This document shows positions 47,209 through 55,501 of a stretch of 64,000 nt of DNA, piece after piece (position 1 is the stretch's first letter; each line of letters begins with the position of its first letter). Source of the DNA: Bradyrhizobium canariense (GTDB taxonomy: Bacteria > Pseudomonadota > Alphaproteobacteria > Rhizobiales > Xanthobacteraceae); NCBI RefSeq assembly GCF_018130465.1, contig NZ_JAFCKJ010000013.1, positions 124,001 to 188,000 of the forward strand, read 5' to 3'. The notes beneath the pieces are model-generated. The model made no database searches, was not told the origin of the DNA, and saw only the letters and a program-made list of their open reading frames with translations. Both the position numbers and the translations under genes were made by a program.

Positions 47209-47364
47209 ATGCTTCAGAGAGCGCTAGCGGCACTTCCTCTCTCCAAGATCAGAGAGCGGGCATTTGAGGGCGCGTTTTTCAGCGTTGCGCTGATCGCGAT
47301 GGCGGGCTGGGTGTATTTCATCACGCTGTTGCTGGTGAGATTGTTCCTCTGGTTTTTCGGTTGA
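47209..47364 (+). CDS. Small single-span membrane protein
   Basis: A 51-residue protein, MLQRALAALPLSKIRERAFE followed by one long hydrophobic segment (GAFFSVALIAMAGWVYFITL and LLVRLFLWFFG). It has a short positively charged cytoplasmic N-terminus and ends in the membrane. The forward frame is open back to 47086, but the part before ATG 47209 is polar and not conserved-looking. SD is weak (GACCGAG). Function unknown. Confidence 0.45.
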   Translation: MLQRALAALPLSKIRERAFEGAFFSVALIAMAGWVYFITLLLVRLFLWFFG

Positions 47365-47572
47365 AGCGCGCGGCCGGTCGCTTAGCATGCACGATGCTGC
47401 CCAAAAAATCGCTGGCATGGCGAGAAAATCAGCGGCGCTCATCATGATCTCGACACAACTCGAAGATGAGACTGTCGCAAAGGCGTGGCGTGCATACTGA
47501 GGATTTACAATCATCTTGCAGCGGGCGCCGCGGCGGAGGTGCGTGGATCATGATGAGATCGCGGGGGACGCC

Positions 47573-47617
47573 ATGACTGGCTCGACGATGACTGGCCCGA
47601 CCATGACTGGCCCGACG
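47573..47617 (+). repeat. Three 15-bp tandem repeats at the start of a gene
   Basis: ATGACTGGCTCGACG, ATGACTGGCCCGACC, ATGACTGGCCCGACG run head to tail. Each unit begins with an in-frame ATG and encodes Met-Thr-Gly-(Ser/Pro)-Thr. The repeat therefore offers three possible start codons for the same protein. Confidence 0.7.
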
Positions 47618-47890
47618 ACGAACAACGCACCCCGGCGATATTTCGTCGATGCGGGAGGCCGGCGGGTCCTGATCGGCCTGACGCCCGAGGAGACGTTCGA
47701 GTTCGAGCGGCTCGACAGCGGGCAGGCGCCCGGCCAAGGAGGCGTGCACGCCGCCTCCCACGGCCGTGATTTGTGGCCGGATGCCGGCGAGCGGCGCCGG
47801 CTCGAGCTCTACGAGAAGCACGAGGGCGCCTGGAAGGCCTGGATGGCGCAAAGCCGGGCGGAGACCCGGGGAGGATTCAACCTTTATTAA
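47573..47890 (+). CDS. Hypothetical protein with N-terminal pentapeptide repeat
   Basis: A 105-residue polar protein. It begins MTGSTMTGPTMTGPTTNNAP from three tandem 15-bp repeats, followed by RRYFVDAGGRRVLIGLTPEE TFEFERLD and a charged C-terminal helix (ERRRLELYEKHEGAWKAWMA). GGGGGA lies 6 bp upstream of the first ATG. Codon use fits a real gene from about 47615 on. The core VDAGGRRVLIGLTPEETFEF suggests a small conserved domain, but I do not recognise the family. A hairpin separates it from the next gene. Confidence 0.6.
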   Translation: MTGSTMTGPTMTGPTTNNAPRRYFVDAGGRRVLIGLTPEETFEFERLDSGQAPGQGGVHAASHGRDLWPDAGERRRLELYEKHEGAWKAWMAQSRAETRGGFNLY

Positions 47891-47902
47891 CTATCCCGGA
47901 CC

Positions 47903-47936
47903 CATTTTCTGGTCTGGCGCCTCGAACCGGAAAATG
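47903..47936 (+). promoter_or_regulatory. Hairpin covering the likely ribosome-binding region of the 47942 gene
   Basis: CATTTTCTGGT (47903-47913) pairs with ACCGGAAAATG (47926-47936): 11 base pairs with one G-U, and a 12-base loop. The only purine-rich stretch before the ATG at 47942 (GGAAAA) lies in the right arm, so folding would hide it. It may alternatively act as an attenuator after the upstream gene. Confidence 0.4.
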
Positions 47937-47941
47937 CACGC

Positions 47942-48364
47942 ATGTTTCAACTCTTCCTGCGGGCCCGCACCCATAACTTCCTGAAAGACCGTTTCGGGGG
48001 GGAGCAGACGTTCCGCGCGCGCTCGCCCGAGCGTGACGCCGAGACCGATCACTCGCGCATCGAAGCGATCATGATCGCGATCGAGGACGCCCTGCACGCG
48101 GCGGAGCGGGAACAGTCGGGCCTGAACCGCCGGGTGGAAGACGTGCTGGCGCGGGCCGCCGTGACCTTCGGCAATGGCGATGACGAATATCTCGAGCGTG
48201 AGGCGCTCGACAATCACCACCAGGATCTGTTCGACAAGGAGATCTTGAACGGTCAGCGACGGCTCAAGGAGCTCGGCGCCTCGATCGCTCATTTCAGGTT
48301 CCTGAAGGCGGCGATGCTGAGCCGCTTTCCGGAGTACCGGCCTCCGGCAAGCTCCACCAATTAA
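47942..48364 (+). CDS. Hypothetical helical protein, 140 residues
   Basis: Starts MFQLFLRARTHNFLKDRFGG, then a long charged helical region (IEAIMIAIEDALHAAEREQS, GLNRRVEDVLARAAVTFGNG, ALDNHHQDLFDKEILNGQRR LKELGASIAHF) with coiled-coil character. There are no signal peptide, membrane span or cysteines. Third-position GC is as in neighbouring genes, so it is a real gene. No family is recognised. It converges with the phosphatase gene 39 bp away. The start codon lies just after a hairpin that may mask its ribosome site. Confidence 0.65.
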   Translation: MFQLFLRARTHNFLKDRFGGEQTFRARSPERDAETDHSRIEAIMIAIEDALHAAEREQSGLNRRVEDVLARAAVTFGNGDDEYLEREALDNHHQDLFDKEILNGQRRLKELGASIAHFRFLKAAMLSRFPEYRPPASSTN

Positions 48365-48403
48365 GGTCGGCGCAGCGCATAGCGCCACGGCGAGCCGTTG
48401 CGG

Positions 48404-49138
48404 CTAGATCGCGAGCATGCTGTTGCCCTGGATGGACAGCAGCGTCAGATTTCCCGTGGCATAGGCCCCTGTATCGATGTTGGCGCGGTTCTCGAGCAGC
48501 TCGGCCTGCCGCACCGGCGTGTGACCGTGCACGACGTATTTGCCGAAGCGCCGCTTGCTCTGGAGGAATTCGTCCCTGATCCACAGCAGGTCCGCCTCGC
48601 GTTGTTCGGAGAGCGGAATTCCAGGACGCACCCCCGCATGGACGAAGAAGAAGTCGCCGCATGTGAATGTCGGTCGCAACTGACGCAGGAAAGTGACGTG
48701 CTCCGGCGGCATCGCGGATGTGAGCTCGCGCACGAGATCGGACTGCTCGTCCTTGCTGAGGCCCGGCGCGGCCGACACGCCATATGACATCAAGGTCTGG
48801 AGTCCGCCGATCTGAAACCATTCAGGGGCGCGCGAGGGGTCCTCCAGCACCGAGGTGACATAGGCCTCGTGATTGCCCTTGAGAAAGACGGTGTTGCGGT
48901 GGCGGCTGCGCCTGATCAGGAGATCGAGGGTGTGGCGGGAGTCCGGACCGCGATCGATATAGTCGCCGAGGAACACCTCGATCGCGCGATAAGGGCGGCT
49001 GTTCGCCATGTCCGCATCGATGACGGCGAACATCTGTTCGAGCAGATGCGCGCAGCCGTGGATGTCGCTGATCGCATAGATGCGCACGCCGTTCGGTAGC
49101 TTCGGCCGGGGCGAATTTGGAGGCGCGGTCGTGGGCAT
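48404..49138 (-). CDS. PPP-type metallophosphatase (protein phosphatase/ApaH-like)
   Basis: A 244-residue metallophosphoesterase with the full PPP signature: DIHGC near the N-terminus, GDYIDRGPDSRH, KGNHEAYV, then FVHAGVRPG and VVHGHTPV. These residues bind two metal ions. Such bacterial enzymes dephosphorylate Ser/Thr or hydrolyse diadenosine tetraphosphate. The frame begins with TTG at 49177, but ATG 49138 (MPTTAPPNS) is preferred. Transcribed alone, convergent with the helical gene. Substrate not deducible. Confidence 0.88.
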   Translation of the reverse strand: MPTTAPPNSPRPKLPNGVRIYAISDIHGCAHLLEQMFAVIDADMANSRPYRAIEVFLGDYIDRGPDSRHTLDLLIRRSRHRNTVFLKGNHEAYVTSVLEDPSRAPEWFQIGGLQTLMSYGVSAAPGLSKDEQSDLVRELTSAMPPEHVTFLRQLRPTFTCGDFFFVHAGVRPGIPLSEQREADLLWIRDEFLQSKRRFGKYVVHGHTPVRQAELLENRANIDTGAYATGNLTLLSIQGNSMLAI

Positions 49139-49309
49139 GGGGTCCAACTCTTCAGAGACCTTCGCCCGAGATGTCAATACATTATCGACGAAATCGGGCC
49201 GCCACGGGTCGCTTTTTTCTCTACCTCTGCTCGTGAATGCTCATTCGTACGCCTGATCGATCATCCGCGGGTTCTCGCGAATCGTCGATCCCGCCGCTCT
49301 CCCGCCGAA

Positions 49310-49591
49310 TTAGCCGAAGCTTTGGCCGTCGAACGACGGCGCGGCGGCCTTGCTGCGATAGGCGGCCGCCCGCACGCGGAGCAGAGCCGCGCCGCAGACA
49401 TAACCAAGCTGGAGCACCACCGCAAAGACGAGAATCGTAACAACGGTGTGAGCCGAATCATATCCCTGCCAGGCCGAGCCCGCACCGAGGATGGCCCCAC
49501 CAAGAACGATGGCGGGCGGCAGGATGAAGACTCGGAATCGGCCTCCCAGCAACGATCCGATCAACAGGCTGAAAACGGCAACGGTACTCAC
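49310..49591 (-). CDS. Small multi-span membrane protein
   Basis: A 93-residue protein with about three hydrophobic helices (STVAVFSLLIGSLLGG, VFILPPAIVLGGAILGAGSA, TVVTILVFAVVLQLGYVCGA) and a basic C-terminus. The GTG at 49591 has an excellent SD (AAGGAG 8 bp before) and is preferred over the GTG at 49615. Its promoter region is shared with the exopolysaccharide gene at 49939, which is divergent. Function unknown. Confidence 0.6.
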   Translation of the reverse strand: MSTVAVFSLLIGSLLGGRFRVFILPPAIVLGGAILGAGSAWQGYDSAHTVVTILVFAVVLQLGYVCGAALLRVRAAAYRSKAAAPSFDGQSFG

Positions 49592-49938
49592 GACACAACT
49601 CCTTGAATTGGTCACGAGTGTTAATGGCGGCGGCCTAATACCCGCTTAAGCGGAATGGTTGAACAGCCGTTCAAATGCGCGCGCAATTCTGCGCGAATAT
49701 GCCGCGATTTGATAACAAACGCGGCGACATGCCCGCATAATTGTCACGTGTGTGACAGGACTTTGAGCATTCCATTGTCGCGGCGCTGCGTTGCACGAAA
49801 ATCGATTTGATTTTTTCGTTGCACTGCCGCAATGTCGCTTTGTTTAGTTAAGATATACTTCGGACGCACGTAGAAAAAAATCGGATCGATTTACTCGCAA
49901 TTCTCCATTGCGATGCGTGACGAGGCAGCGAGGTTCGG
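49592..49938. promoter_or_regulatory. Divergent promoter region of the exopolysaccharide locus, with four palindromes
   Basis: 347 bases without a gene. Palindromes: CCGCTTAAGCGG (49642-49653), TTGAAC-AGCC-GTTCAA (49659-49674), CGCGCA-ATTC-TGCGCG (49680-49695) and TGTCAC-GTGT-GTGACA (49742-49757). The last three are all 6-4-6. Direct repeats GTTGCAC lie at 49790 and 49818. The stretch 49800-49900 is AT-rich relative to surroundings and probably holds the promoter of the glycosyltransferase gene. Confidence 0.5.
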
Positions 49939-51363
49939 ATGGCTGTAGCAACTTACGGTTCGGAAAACTATTATTCGGGTATATCGAACCGACGCGGTGC
50001 CCTCCAGAGGCCCCTGCAGGTAGCCTTGATCGCCGGTGACTTCGTTGCGGTGCTGCTTAGCTATTTCGTGGCGAGCGGTCTCTATCGCGTTCTCGTGACC
50101 GAACAGGATTCGTCCGTCGGAGCAGGTCTCGTCGTCGGCGCGGTGTTCGTGACCATCGCGTACTTCCAGGGTGTCTACGATCATCATCGCCTCTTGAGCA
50201 CGATCTGGCAGCTGCGCAAGGCTCTGGCGGTCTGGTTGATCTCGCTGACCATTCTCGCGGTCGAGGCTTTTCTGCTTAAATCGTCCGCGGATCTATCGCG
50301 CGGAACCACCCTGTTGTTTGCTGCGACCGGTGGCGTTGCCTTGGGCGGTCTCCGCGTGCTGTGGCGTCTGGCGTTCACGTCGAGCTATGCCAAGGGGCGC
50401 CTGGTCGACCGGAAAGTGGTCCTGCTCAGCCTCAAGCCCCTCGATTTCACATCGAGCCGCTTCAAGGATCTGCGCAAGCACGGCTTCAACGTCGTGCGGC
50501 ATTTCGTGCTCGAGCCTTCCGAAGAGGGCGCCGGCTGGGATCGCGAGATTCGCGATATCGTCCGTCAGGCGCGGACTGCGGATGTGGAAGAATATCTCCT
50601 GGTCGTTGACTGGGACGAAATGCCTCTTCTCCAGAAACTGAGCCAGCATCTGCGCGTGGTCCCTCAGCCGATCCGCCTTCTGCCGGATTTCCCGATCGCC
50701 GACCTGGTCTCGCGTCCGTTCCAGCCGGTCAGCGGCACGGTCGCGATCGAGATCCAGCGTGCGCCGCTCAGCGTCTTCGAACAGGCGCAAAAGCGCTGTC
50801 TCGATATCGGCCTCGCCTCGTTCGCCCTGCTGTTGCTGGCGCCGCTGCTGGTGACGGCCGCGATCATGATCAAGCTCGATTCGAAGGGCAGCGTGATCTT
50901 CAGGCAGTCCCGTCGCGGGTTCAACGGCAAGCAATTCCAGATCTGGAAATTCCGCTCCATGACGGTGGCGGAAAACGGTCATGTCGTCACGCAGGCGACG
51001 AAGAGCGACGTGCGGGTAACGCGGGTCGGTCGCGTGTTGCGGCGGACCAGCATCGACGAGCTGCCGCAGCTCTGGAACGTCCTTCGCGGCGAGATGTCGC
51101 TGGTCGGACCGCGCCCGCATGCGCTCGCGCACGACAATTACTATGATCAGCTCATCAGCAATTACGTCTACCGGCATCATATGAAGCCCGGCCTGACCGG
51201 TTGGGCCCAGGTCAACGGCTTCCGCGGCGAGACGCCGACCATCGACCTGATGGAAAAGCGGGTTGAGTACGACGTCTGGTACGTCAGCAATTGGAGCATC
51301 TGGCTCGACGTCAGGATCATCCTGAAGACCGCGCTGGCGCTGATCCATCAGGAAGCCTACTAA
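49939..51363 (+). CDS. Undecaprenyl-phosphate sugar phosphotransferase (WcaJ/PssA type)
   Basis: A 474-residue initiating enzyme of exopolysaccharide synthesis, transferring a hexose-1-phosphate (likely glucose) to the lipid carrier at the inner membrane. The N-terminal half has about four membrane helices and a CoA-binding-like domain. A fifth helix (about 288-310, [20 protein letters not shown]) introduces the bacterial sugar transferase domain with [47 protein letters not shown] and [20 protein letters not shown] 49939 follows GAGG. First gene of the locus; convergent neighbour behind. Confidence 0.93.
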   Translation: MAVATYGSENYYSGISNRRGALQRPLQVALIAGDFVAVLLSYFVASGLYRVLVTEQDSSVGAGLVVGAVFVTIAYFQGVYDHHRLLSTIWQLRKALAVWLISLTILAVEAFLLKSSADLSRGTTLLFAATGGVALGGLRVLWRLAFTSSYAKGRLVDRKVVLLSLKPLDFTSSRFKDLRKHGFNVVRHFVLEPSEEGAGWDREIRDIVRQARTADVEEYLLVVDWDEMPLLQKLSQHLRVVPQPIRLLPDFPIADLVSRPFQPVSGTVAIEIQRAPLSVFEQAQKRCLDIGLASFALLLLAPLLVTAAIMIKLDSKGSVIFRQSRRGFNGKQFQIWKFRSMTVAENGHVVTQATKSDVRVTRVGRVLRRTSIDELPQLWNVLRGEMSLVGPRPHALAHDNYYDQLISNYVYRHHMKPGLTGWAQVNGFRGETPTIDLMEKRVEYDVWYVSNWSIWLDVRIILKTALALIHQEAY

Positions 51364-51500
51364 GCCGCTCGTCGTCAATTGTCCTCCGGCGCGCGCTGCT
51401 CATTGGCAGGAGCGCGCCGGATTTTTCCGTGCAAGGCGCAGGGATCTTGCTGGAGCAATATCGGGTCTGATTGAATCGGAACCGAAGTCCAGCTTATATC

Positions 51501-51552
51501 TTGACGCGTTTTCTTCCCGCGAACCGGTCTCCACTTCGCTCGAAAACGCTAG
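51501..51552. repeat. Short interspersed repeat, copy 2 (overlaps stop of 51549 gene)
   Basis: The reverse complement reads TAGCGTTTTCGAGCGAAGTG, GAGACCGGTTCGCGGGAAGA, AAACGCGTCAA. It matches the element at 19103-19159 in the core (TTCGAGCGAAGTGGA and CCGGTTCGCG). Its inverted ends GCGTTTTC/GAAAACGC could pair. Read on the minus strand, its first three bases are the TAG stop codon of the adjacent gene, as in copy 1. Confidence 0.75.
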
Positions 51553-52346
51553 TCCCGCAAGTATGCAGGTCGGTCGTCCGACGGGTAGCAGCGATGTCGG
51601 AGTTGTAGGCCCTTGTCCGTGACGTAACGCCGAAATAGCTCCCGGTCGGTTTCCGGCGCGTTACATGTACGGTCGAGAAGATCAGCACGGGCGCTCGTCG
51701 CTGCTGCCTGATAGACGGCGGCCGCGCTCGGGAACAGCCGCGCTCCAAAGATGTCGGTGAAGTCCTGGATCGCATTGTTCTTCAGCTCCGGCGATAGCGC
51801 GCCGTAGACGCGAAGAGCCTGCGGTGCACGAATGAGCTGGAGCCAGGCTTCGTGAGGTGCGAACGCGTAGGAGAGGCCGAGAAGAGCCGTCGCCCGCGGC
51901 CCGAAGCCCTCCCGACGTATTGCCGACCAGTAGCTGCCAAGCCAGCCAAGCCCTTCGGAGGGCGCGCAGAGCAGCAGCGCACGGCTCGAGGAAGCAACCG
52001 CCTCGGTATCGGCGTCAGCTTGCTTCAGGCTGTCGCTGCGCATCGACTCGTCGGCGATGGCAAGCTGCAGCAACAGAAGCTCCCGCATCGTCTTGGCGCC
52101 GCATTGCAGCCGTGCAGCCGGCAGGTTCTCCGCCACGATTTGCCTGAGCCGATCCAGATCGTATTGCTCACCGCGCGAAATCCGGCCGGCGATCTGTGGA
52201 ATAGCGGGAGATGTCAGATTGGGCGCAACGTATGCGACCCATGCCATTGCGCAGGCCGCAAGAGCGGCGTTCGTGCCGAGCAGAAGCCGGCGATAACCCC
52301 GCTCCGACCGCTGGCGCGCAACCGGCGCGCTAGGCTCCTTCGACAT
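51549..52346 (-). CDS. Hypothetical membrane-anchored protein of the exopolysaccharide locus
   Basis: A 265-residue protein with one N-terminal membrane helix (LLLGTNAALAACAMAWVAYV) after a short basic tail, and a helical, probably periplasmic domain with four cysteines (LQCGAKTM, LLCAPSEG, RTCNAPETD, RHRCYPSDD). Repeated helical pairs resemble TPR-like folds, though not diagnostic. Its start overlaps the end of the tyrosine-kinase gene by 17 bp, so it is co-expressed with it. The stop codon is supplied by a repeat element. Possible role in assembly or export of polysaccharide. Confidence 0.7.
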   Translation of the reverse strand: MSKEPSAPVARQRSERGYRRLLLGTNAALAACAMAWVAYVAPNLTSPAIPQIAGRISRGEQYDLDRLRQIVAENLPAARLQCGAKTMRELLLLQLAIADESMRSDSLKQADADTEAVASSSRALLLCAPSEGLGWLGSYWSAIRREGFGPRATALLGLSYAFAPHEAWLQLIRAPQALRVYGALSPELKNNAIQDFTDIFGARLFPSAAAVYQAAATSARADLLDRTCNAPETDRELFRRYVTDKGLQLRHRCYPSDDRPAYLRD

Positions 52347-54555
52347 AGTAGCTGCCGTAATGCGAGCCCTTATAGGCTTCGATCCGCTTCAGCATCTTCG
52401 GATTGGCCCGGTTGAGAACGGCGCCCAGCAGCTTCTTCTGGATACCCTCGGAGCTAGCCATCGACTCCTGCAGCGCGTTGCGGCTGGTGCGGCCCCACTC
52501 GATCACATAGACCATCGCGTCGACGAGGTGGCTGACGGCCTTGGCGTCCGCGACGGGCATCACCGGCGCCAGGTCGATGATGATGTATTCGTACTCCTCG
52601 CGCACCACTGCAAGCAGGTCCGCCATCGACTTGGATGCGATGACGTCCGCAGAGTTCACCATTCGTGACGCGACGAAGGAGGGCAGGAAGTCCAAGCCGC
52701 TCTCCTTGCTGCGCTGGATATGGTAACCGAACGAGCGAGGATCCTTCAGGGCTTCGACCAGGCCGCTCTTGGCGTGGGGGGCGAGCTCTCGCGTGAGCGA
52801 CCTTGTATGGAGGTCGCCGTCGATGAGCAGCGTGCGGTGCCCGGTCAGCGCGGTCAGGTGACCGAAATTGGCCGCGACCGTCGTCTTTCCTTCCTTCGGA
52901 AGGGACGACAGGATGCCGATCACCTTGACGTCACGTTGTAGCCGCGCGACGTCGATCGAGACCTTGATATTCCGCAGCGTCTCGGCAAATCGCGAGAACG
53001 GATGGTCGACGACATAGCTTGAGATCGCTGCGTCCGCCGCAGAGCCGTCCGCAGCCTTCACAAGCTGGCCCGCGGCGCGAATGTCCGGAAGAACGCCAAG
53101 GCACTTCACGCCGAGCAGGTCTTCGACATCGTTCGGTGACCTCAGCACGTCGCTGAGCAGTTCCTTGGCGAAGGCTGCGCCGAAGCCGAAGCACAATCCG
53201 CCGAACAGGCCGCCAATCAACGCCAGCAACGTCTTGGGCGAGCTCTTCTTGTCGGGCTTGACGGCGGTGCCGATCATGCGCGCCTCGCTGATCGGGAAGC
53301 TCTGGTTCTGCGTGGCGTTCTGGAGCTTCTCGAGGAAGTTGTTGTAGAGATTGCGATAGGTATCGGCGGCGCTCTCGAGGTCGCGCAGCTTGACCTGCGC
53401 CTGGCTGGTGCTGCCGGCCTGGGAGACGAGGCTCTTGAGGTTTTCGTCCAGCGACGTCTCGCGGCTCTTGGCGATCTCGTACTCGCTGCGATAGGCGTCC
53501 GCGATCCGGCGCACTTCGTCCGCGATCGCCTTGCGCAGCTCTTCCATGCGATTTGCCAGATTGACCGCAGCCTGGTGAGTCTTGCCATAGCGGGTCGACC
53601 AATCGGCATATTGGGCCGCAAGGTCGAGATACTGCGCTCGCAGGCGCGTGATCACGGTGTTGTTGAGGGCGTCCGTCACCGTCGGCTGGACCAGATCCTT
53701 GTCGAGCAGCGCCTCGATCCGGTCGAGGCGAGCCTTGGCCTCAGCGGTCGCGGCGCGGGCGGTCACGAGCTGCGTGTTGACGTCAGTCAACTGCTGCTCG
53801 CTCATCAGGCCGCGGCTGGTTCCAACGATATTGTTCTGGGCCTTGAACGTCTGCACCGCGCGGTCGCTTGCAGTCGCCTGTTCGCGCAGTTCTGCGCTGC
53901 GCTGCTGCAGCCATTCGCCGGCGCGCTTGGTCGACTGGTACTTCGCCTCGAGCGCCCCGACGATATAGGCGTCCGAGATCGCATTGGCGATGACGGCGGC
54001 CTTGTCCGGCTTCATCGACCGGAACGAAACCGAAAGGACGTAGGTGGTCAGAACCCGCTCGACCTTGAGGTTTCTCTGAATGGTTTCGACCGCGTTACGC
54101 TCGATCTTGTCTTTCGACGCCGGACCATCCGATCCGAGCAACGAGAGAAGCTTGCCGATGACCAGTGCGGGCACTCCCGGCTCGGAGCCGTTGTACTCGG
54201 GGTCATCCGCGAGCTTCAGACGGCGAACGATGGAAAGGATGAGATCGTCGGACTGAATGATCTCCACCTGGCTGTCGACAAAGCCGGTATCGATCAGGGC
54301 ATTCGCCATGCCGCTGTCCTTGTCGAGCACCTGGGTCTGCCTCGTATCCATCAGGATGCGGGCGTTCGCGGTGTACATCGGCGTCGCCGCCAGCAGATAG
54401 AGGATGACGAGTGCCAGCGCGGCTCCCACGATCGAAGCGATCAACGGCCATTGGCGGCGCACGATGTCGAACACCCGGTCGGCGCTGAGAGTCGCTCCGC
54501 CGAGCTCGATGGCGTATTTGGGGCGGGGCTGGAATTGGTCGCGAGGTTGAAACAT
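52330..54555 (-). CDS. Polysaccharide co-polymerase/tyrosine autokinase (Wzc/BceF type)
   Basis: A 741-residue inner-membrane protein. The N-terminal Wzz domain with TM1 (about 35-57) is followed by a long periplasmic coiled coil (about 170-410), a GNVR-like stretch, TM2 (about 440-460, TLLALIGGLFGGLCFGFGAA) and a cytosolic BY-kinase with Walker A (SSLPKEGKTTVAANF, about 550), Walker A' (LLIDGDLHTRSLT) and Walker B (EYIIIDLAPVMPVADA). The C-terminus ends GSHYGSYYVEGA, a short tyrosine cluster. It regulates chain length and export. It heads a two-gene unit with the downstream hypothetical gene. Confidence 0.93.
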   Translation of the reverse strand: MFQPRDQFQPRPKYAIELGGATLSADRVFDIVRRQWPLIASIVGAALALVILYLLAATPMYTANARILMDTRQTQVLDKDSGMANALIDTGFVDSQVEIIQSDDLILSIVRRLKLADDPEYNGSEPGVPALVIGKLLSLLGSDGPASKDKIERNAVETIQRNLKVERVLTTYVLSVSFRSMKPDKAAVIANAISDAYIVGALEAKYQSTKRAGEWLQQRSAELREQATASDRAVQTFKAQNNIVGTSRGLMSEQQLTDVNTQLVTARAATAEAKARLDRIEALLDKDLVQPTVTDALNNTVITRLRAQYLDLAAQYADWSTRYGKTHQAAVNLANRMEELRKAIADEVRRIADAYRSEYEIAKSRETSLDENLKSLVSQAGSTSQAQVKLRDLESAADTYRNLYNNFLEKLQNATQNQSFPISEARMIGTAVKPDKKSSPKTLLALIGGLFGGLCFGFGAAFAKELLSDVLRSPNDVEDLLGVKCLGVLPDIRAAGQLVKAADGSAADAAISSYVVDHPFSRFAETLRNIKVSIDVARLQRDVKVIGILSSLPKEGKTTVAANFGHLTALTGHRTLLIDGDLHTRSLTRELAPHAKSGLVEALKDPRSFGYHIQRSKESGLDFLPSFVASRMVNSADVIASKSMADLLAVVREEYEYIIIDLAPVMPVADAKAVSHLVDAMVYVIEWGRTSRNALQESMASSEGIQKKLLGAVLNRANPKMLKRIEAYKGSHYGSYYVEGA

Positions 54556-54574
54556 CTGTCAGGGCGCTCGATGG

Positions 54575-55141
54575 CTATTCGGGAAGCGGCATGGCGGCGA
54601 AAGGATCGGCAATCTCAGTCTTGAATTCGCCTGACAGCAGGCCAGCCCCGGACTTGGCGGGCAGGTTGGCTGTCGTCGGCGGAGGGAGTGGCGATGCGTC
54701 GTCGGGCTCGGAGGAATATCCCGCAAGCACCGAGCTGTCGTGCAGCTTGGCGACGAAATCGCTGATTTTCTGTGCAAACGCAGGCTTGCTCGAGCGGCAG
54801 CGGATTTCAGCACGGTGAAGCGCGATCCCGATCGAGGCGCGGTCAGCCTGGGTCGCGGCGCGGGTCAGATTTTGAACCGCCTTGAGCACGGAAATGTCGC
54901 TGACCAGGTAGCCCTGAAGCCGGCCCGATAGTTTGTCTTTCTCGCTGCGCAGCTGGACCAGGAGGGAGCTGGGCTCCGCCACGAAGGCGTCGAGCGCGAT
55001 CTGGGCCGCCCGCTCCGAACGATCGACGCATTGCGCACCGGCGACATCGGCCAGCGCACACAGCATTGCGACGGCCACGCCCATCACGATGATGGATCGG
55101 CGGCCAGCTTCAATCATCGACTGGGGCAAATTGTCTTCCAT
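54575..55141 (-). CDS. Exported protein A, paralogue of the 56297-56950 product
   Basis: A 188-residue protein with a hydrophobic signal sequence (about residues 15-36, RRSIIVMGVAVAMLCALADV then AGAQC). The mature helical part (FVAEPSSLLVQLRSEKDKLS, GRLQGYLVSDISVLKAVQNL) aligns without gaps over about 90 residues with the exported protein on the other side of the cysteine protease. It has a single conserved Cys before the helices and another in EIRCRSS. A Pro-rich tail (DDASPLPPPTTANLP) follows. It starts upstream of the tyrosine-kinase gene, 19 bp away, so is co-transcribed. Family unknown. Confidence 0.7.
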   Translation of the reverse strand: MEDNLPQSMIEAGRRSIIVMGVAVAMLCALADVAGAQCVDRSERAAQIALDAFVAEPSSLLVQLRSEKDKLSGRLQGYLVSDISVLKAVQNLTRAATQADRASIGIALHRAEIRCRSSKPAFAQKISDFVAKLHDSSVLAGYSSEPDDASPLPPPTTANLPAKSGAGLLSGEFKTEIADPFAAMPLPE

Positions 55142-55501
55142 CTCGCTTACGGTCGCCGACTACGCTGGAAGTCTTATAAGAACCGTTTGTTGCGCATAAA
55201 GTATGTCAAATTTTTGTGCGATGCAAAATTAGCGGGAAACGAAGCGTCCTGCCAAGTCATTTTTCGATTTTGTTGCAATCCCTTACGGGGGGACGCCGGT
55301 TCGCGTTGCGCCTCTTAGCAGGGCACCAAAACCGGTGCCATGCCATAGCGCGTGCAGATGACAGGATTTCGAACGTTCGCAGCGCCTTTCAGCGTGCATG
55401 CATCGCCAGATGCCTTGTTCAGGTTGCAGCCGGTGCTCGAACGCGTTGATCGGCCCCGATGAGAATCGGGACCGATCAAGCGTTGTTGCAGTATTTATGT
55501 T
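55142..55501. other. Intergenic region between exported protein A and the cysteine protease
   Basis: About 360 bases holding the promoter of the 55141 gene (minus strand) and the 3' region of the protease gene. A long hairpin is listed separately. A 16-base stretch GGACGCCGGTTCGCGT (55292-55307) matches part of the short interspersed repeat at 19103, possibly a degenerate remnant. No gene is recognised. Confidence 0.45.
55441..55483 (-). terminator. Hairpin behind the cysteine protease gene
   Basis: ACGCGTTGATCGGCCCCGAT (55441-55460) pairs with ATCGGGACCGATCAAGCGT (55465-55483) with one bulge and one mismatch and a GAGA loop. It begins 18 bp past the protease stop codon on the minus strand. 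The absence of a T-run makes factor-independent termination uncertain. Confidence 0.5.

Noticed and set aside
47573-47617. Tandem repeat as a CRISPR fragment
   Set aside because: Units are 15 bp, directly adjacent without spacers, and in frame with a coding sequence.
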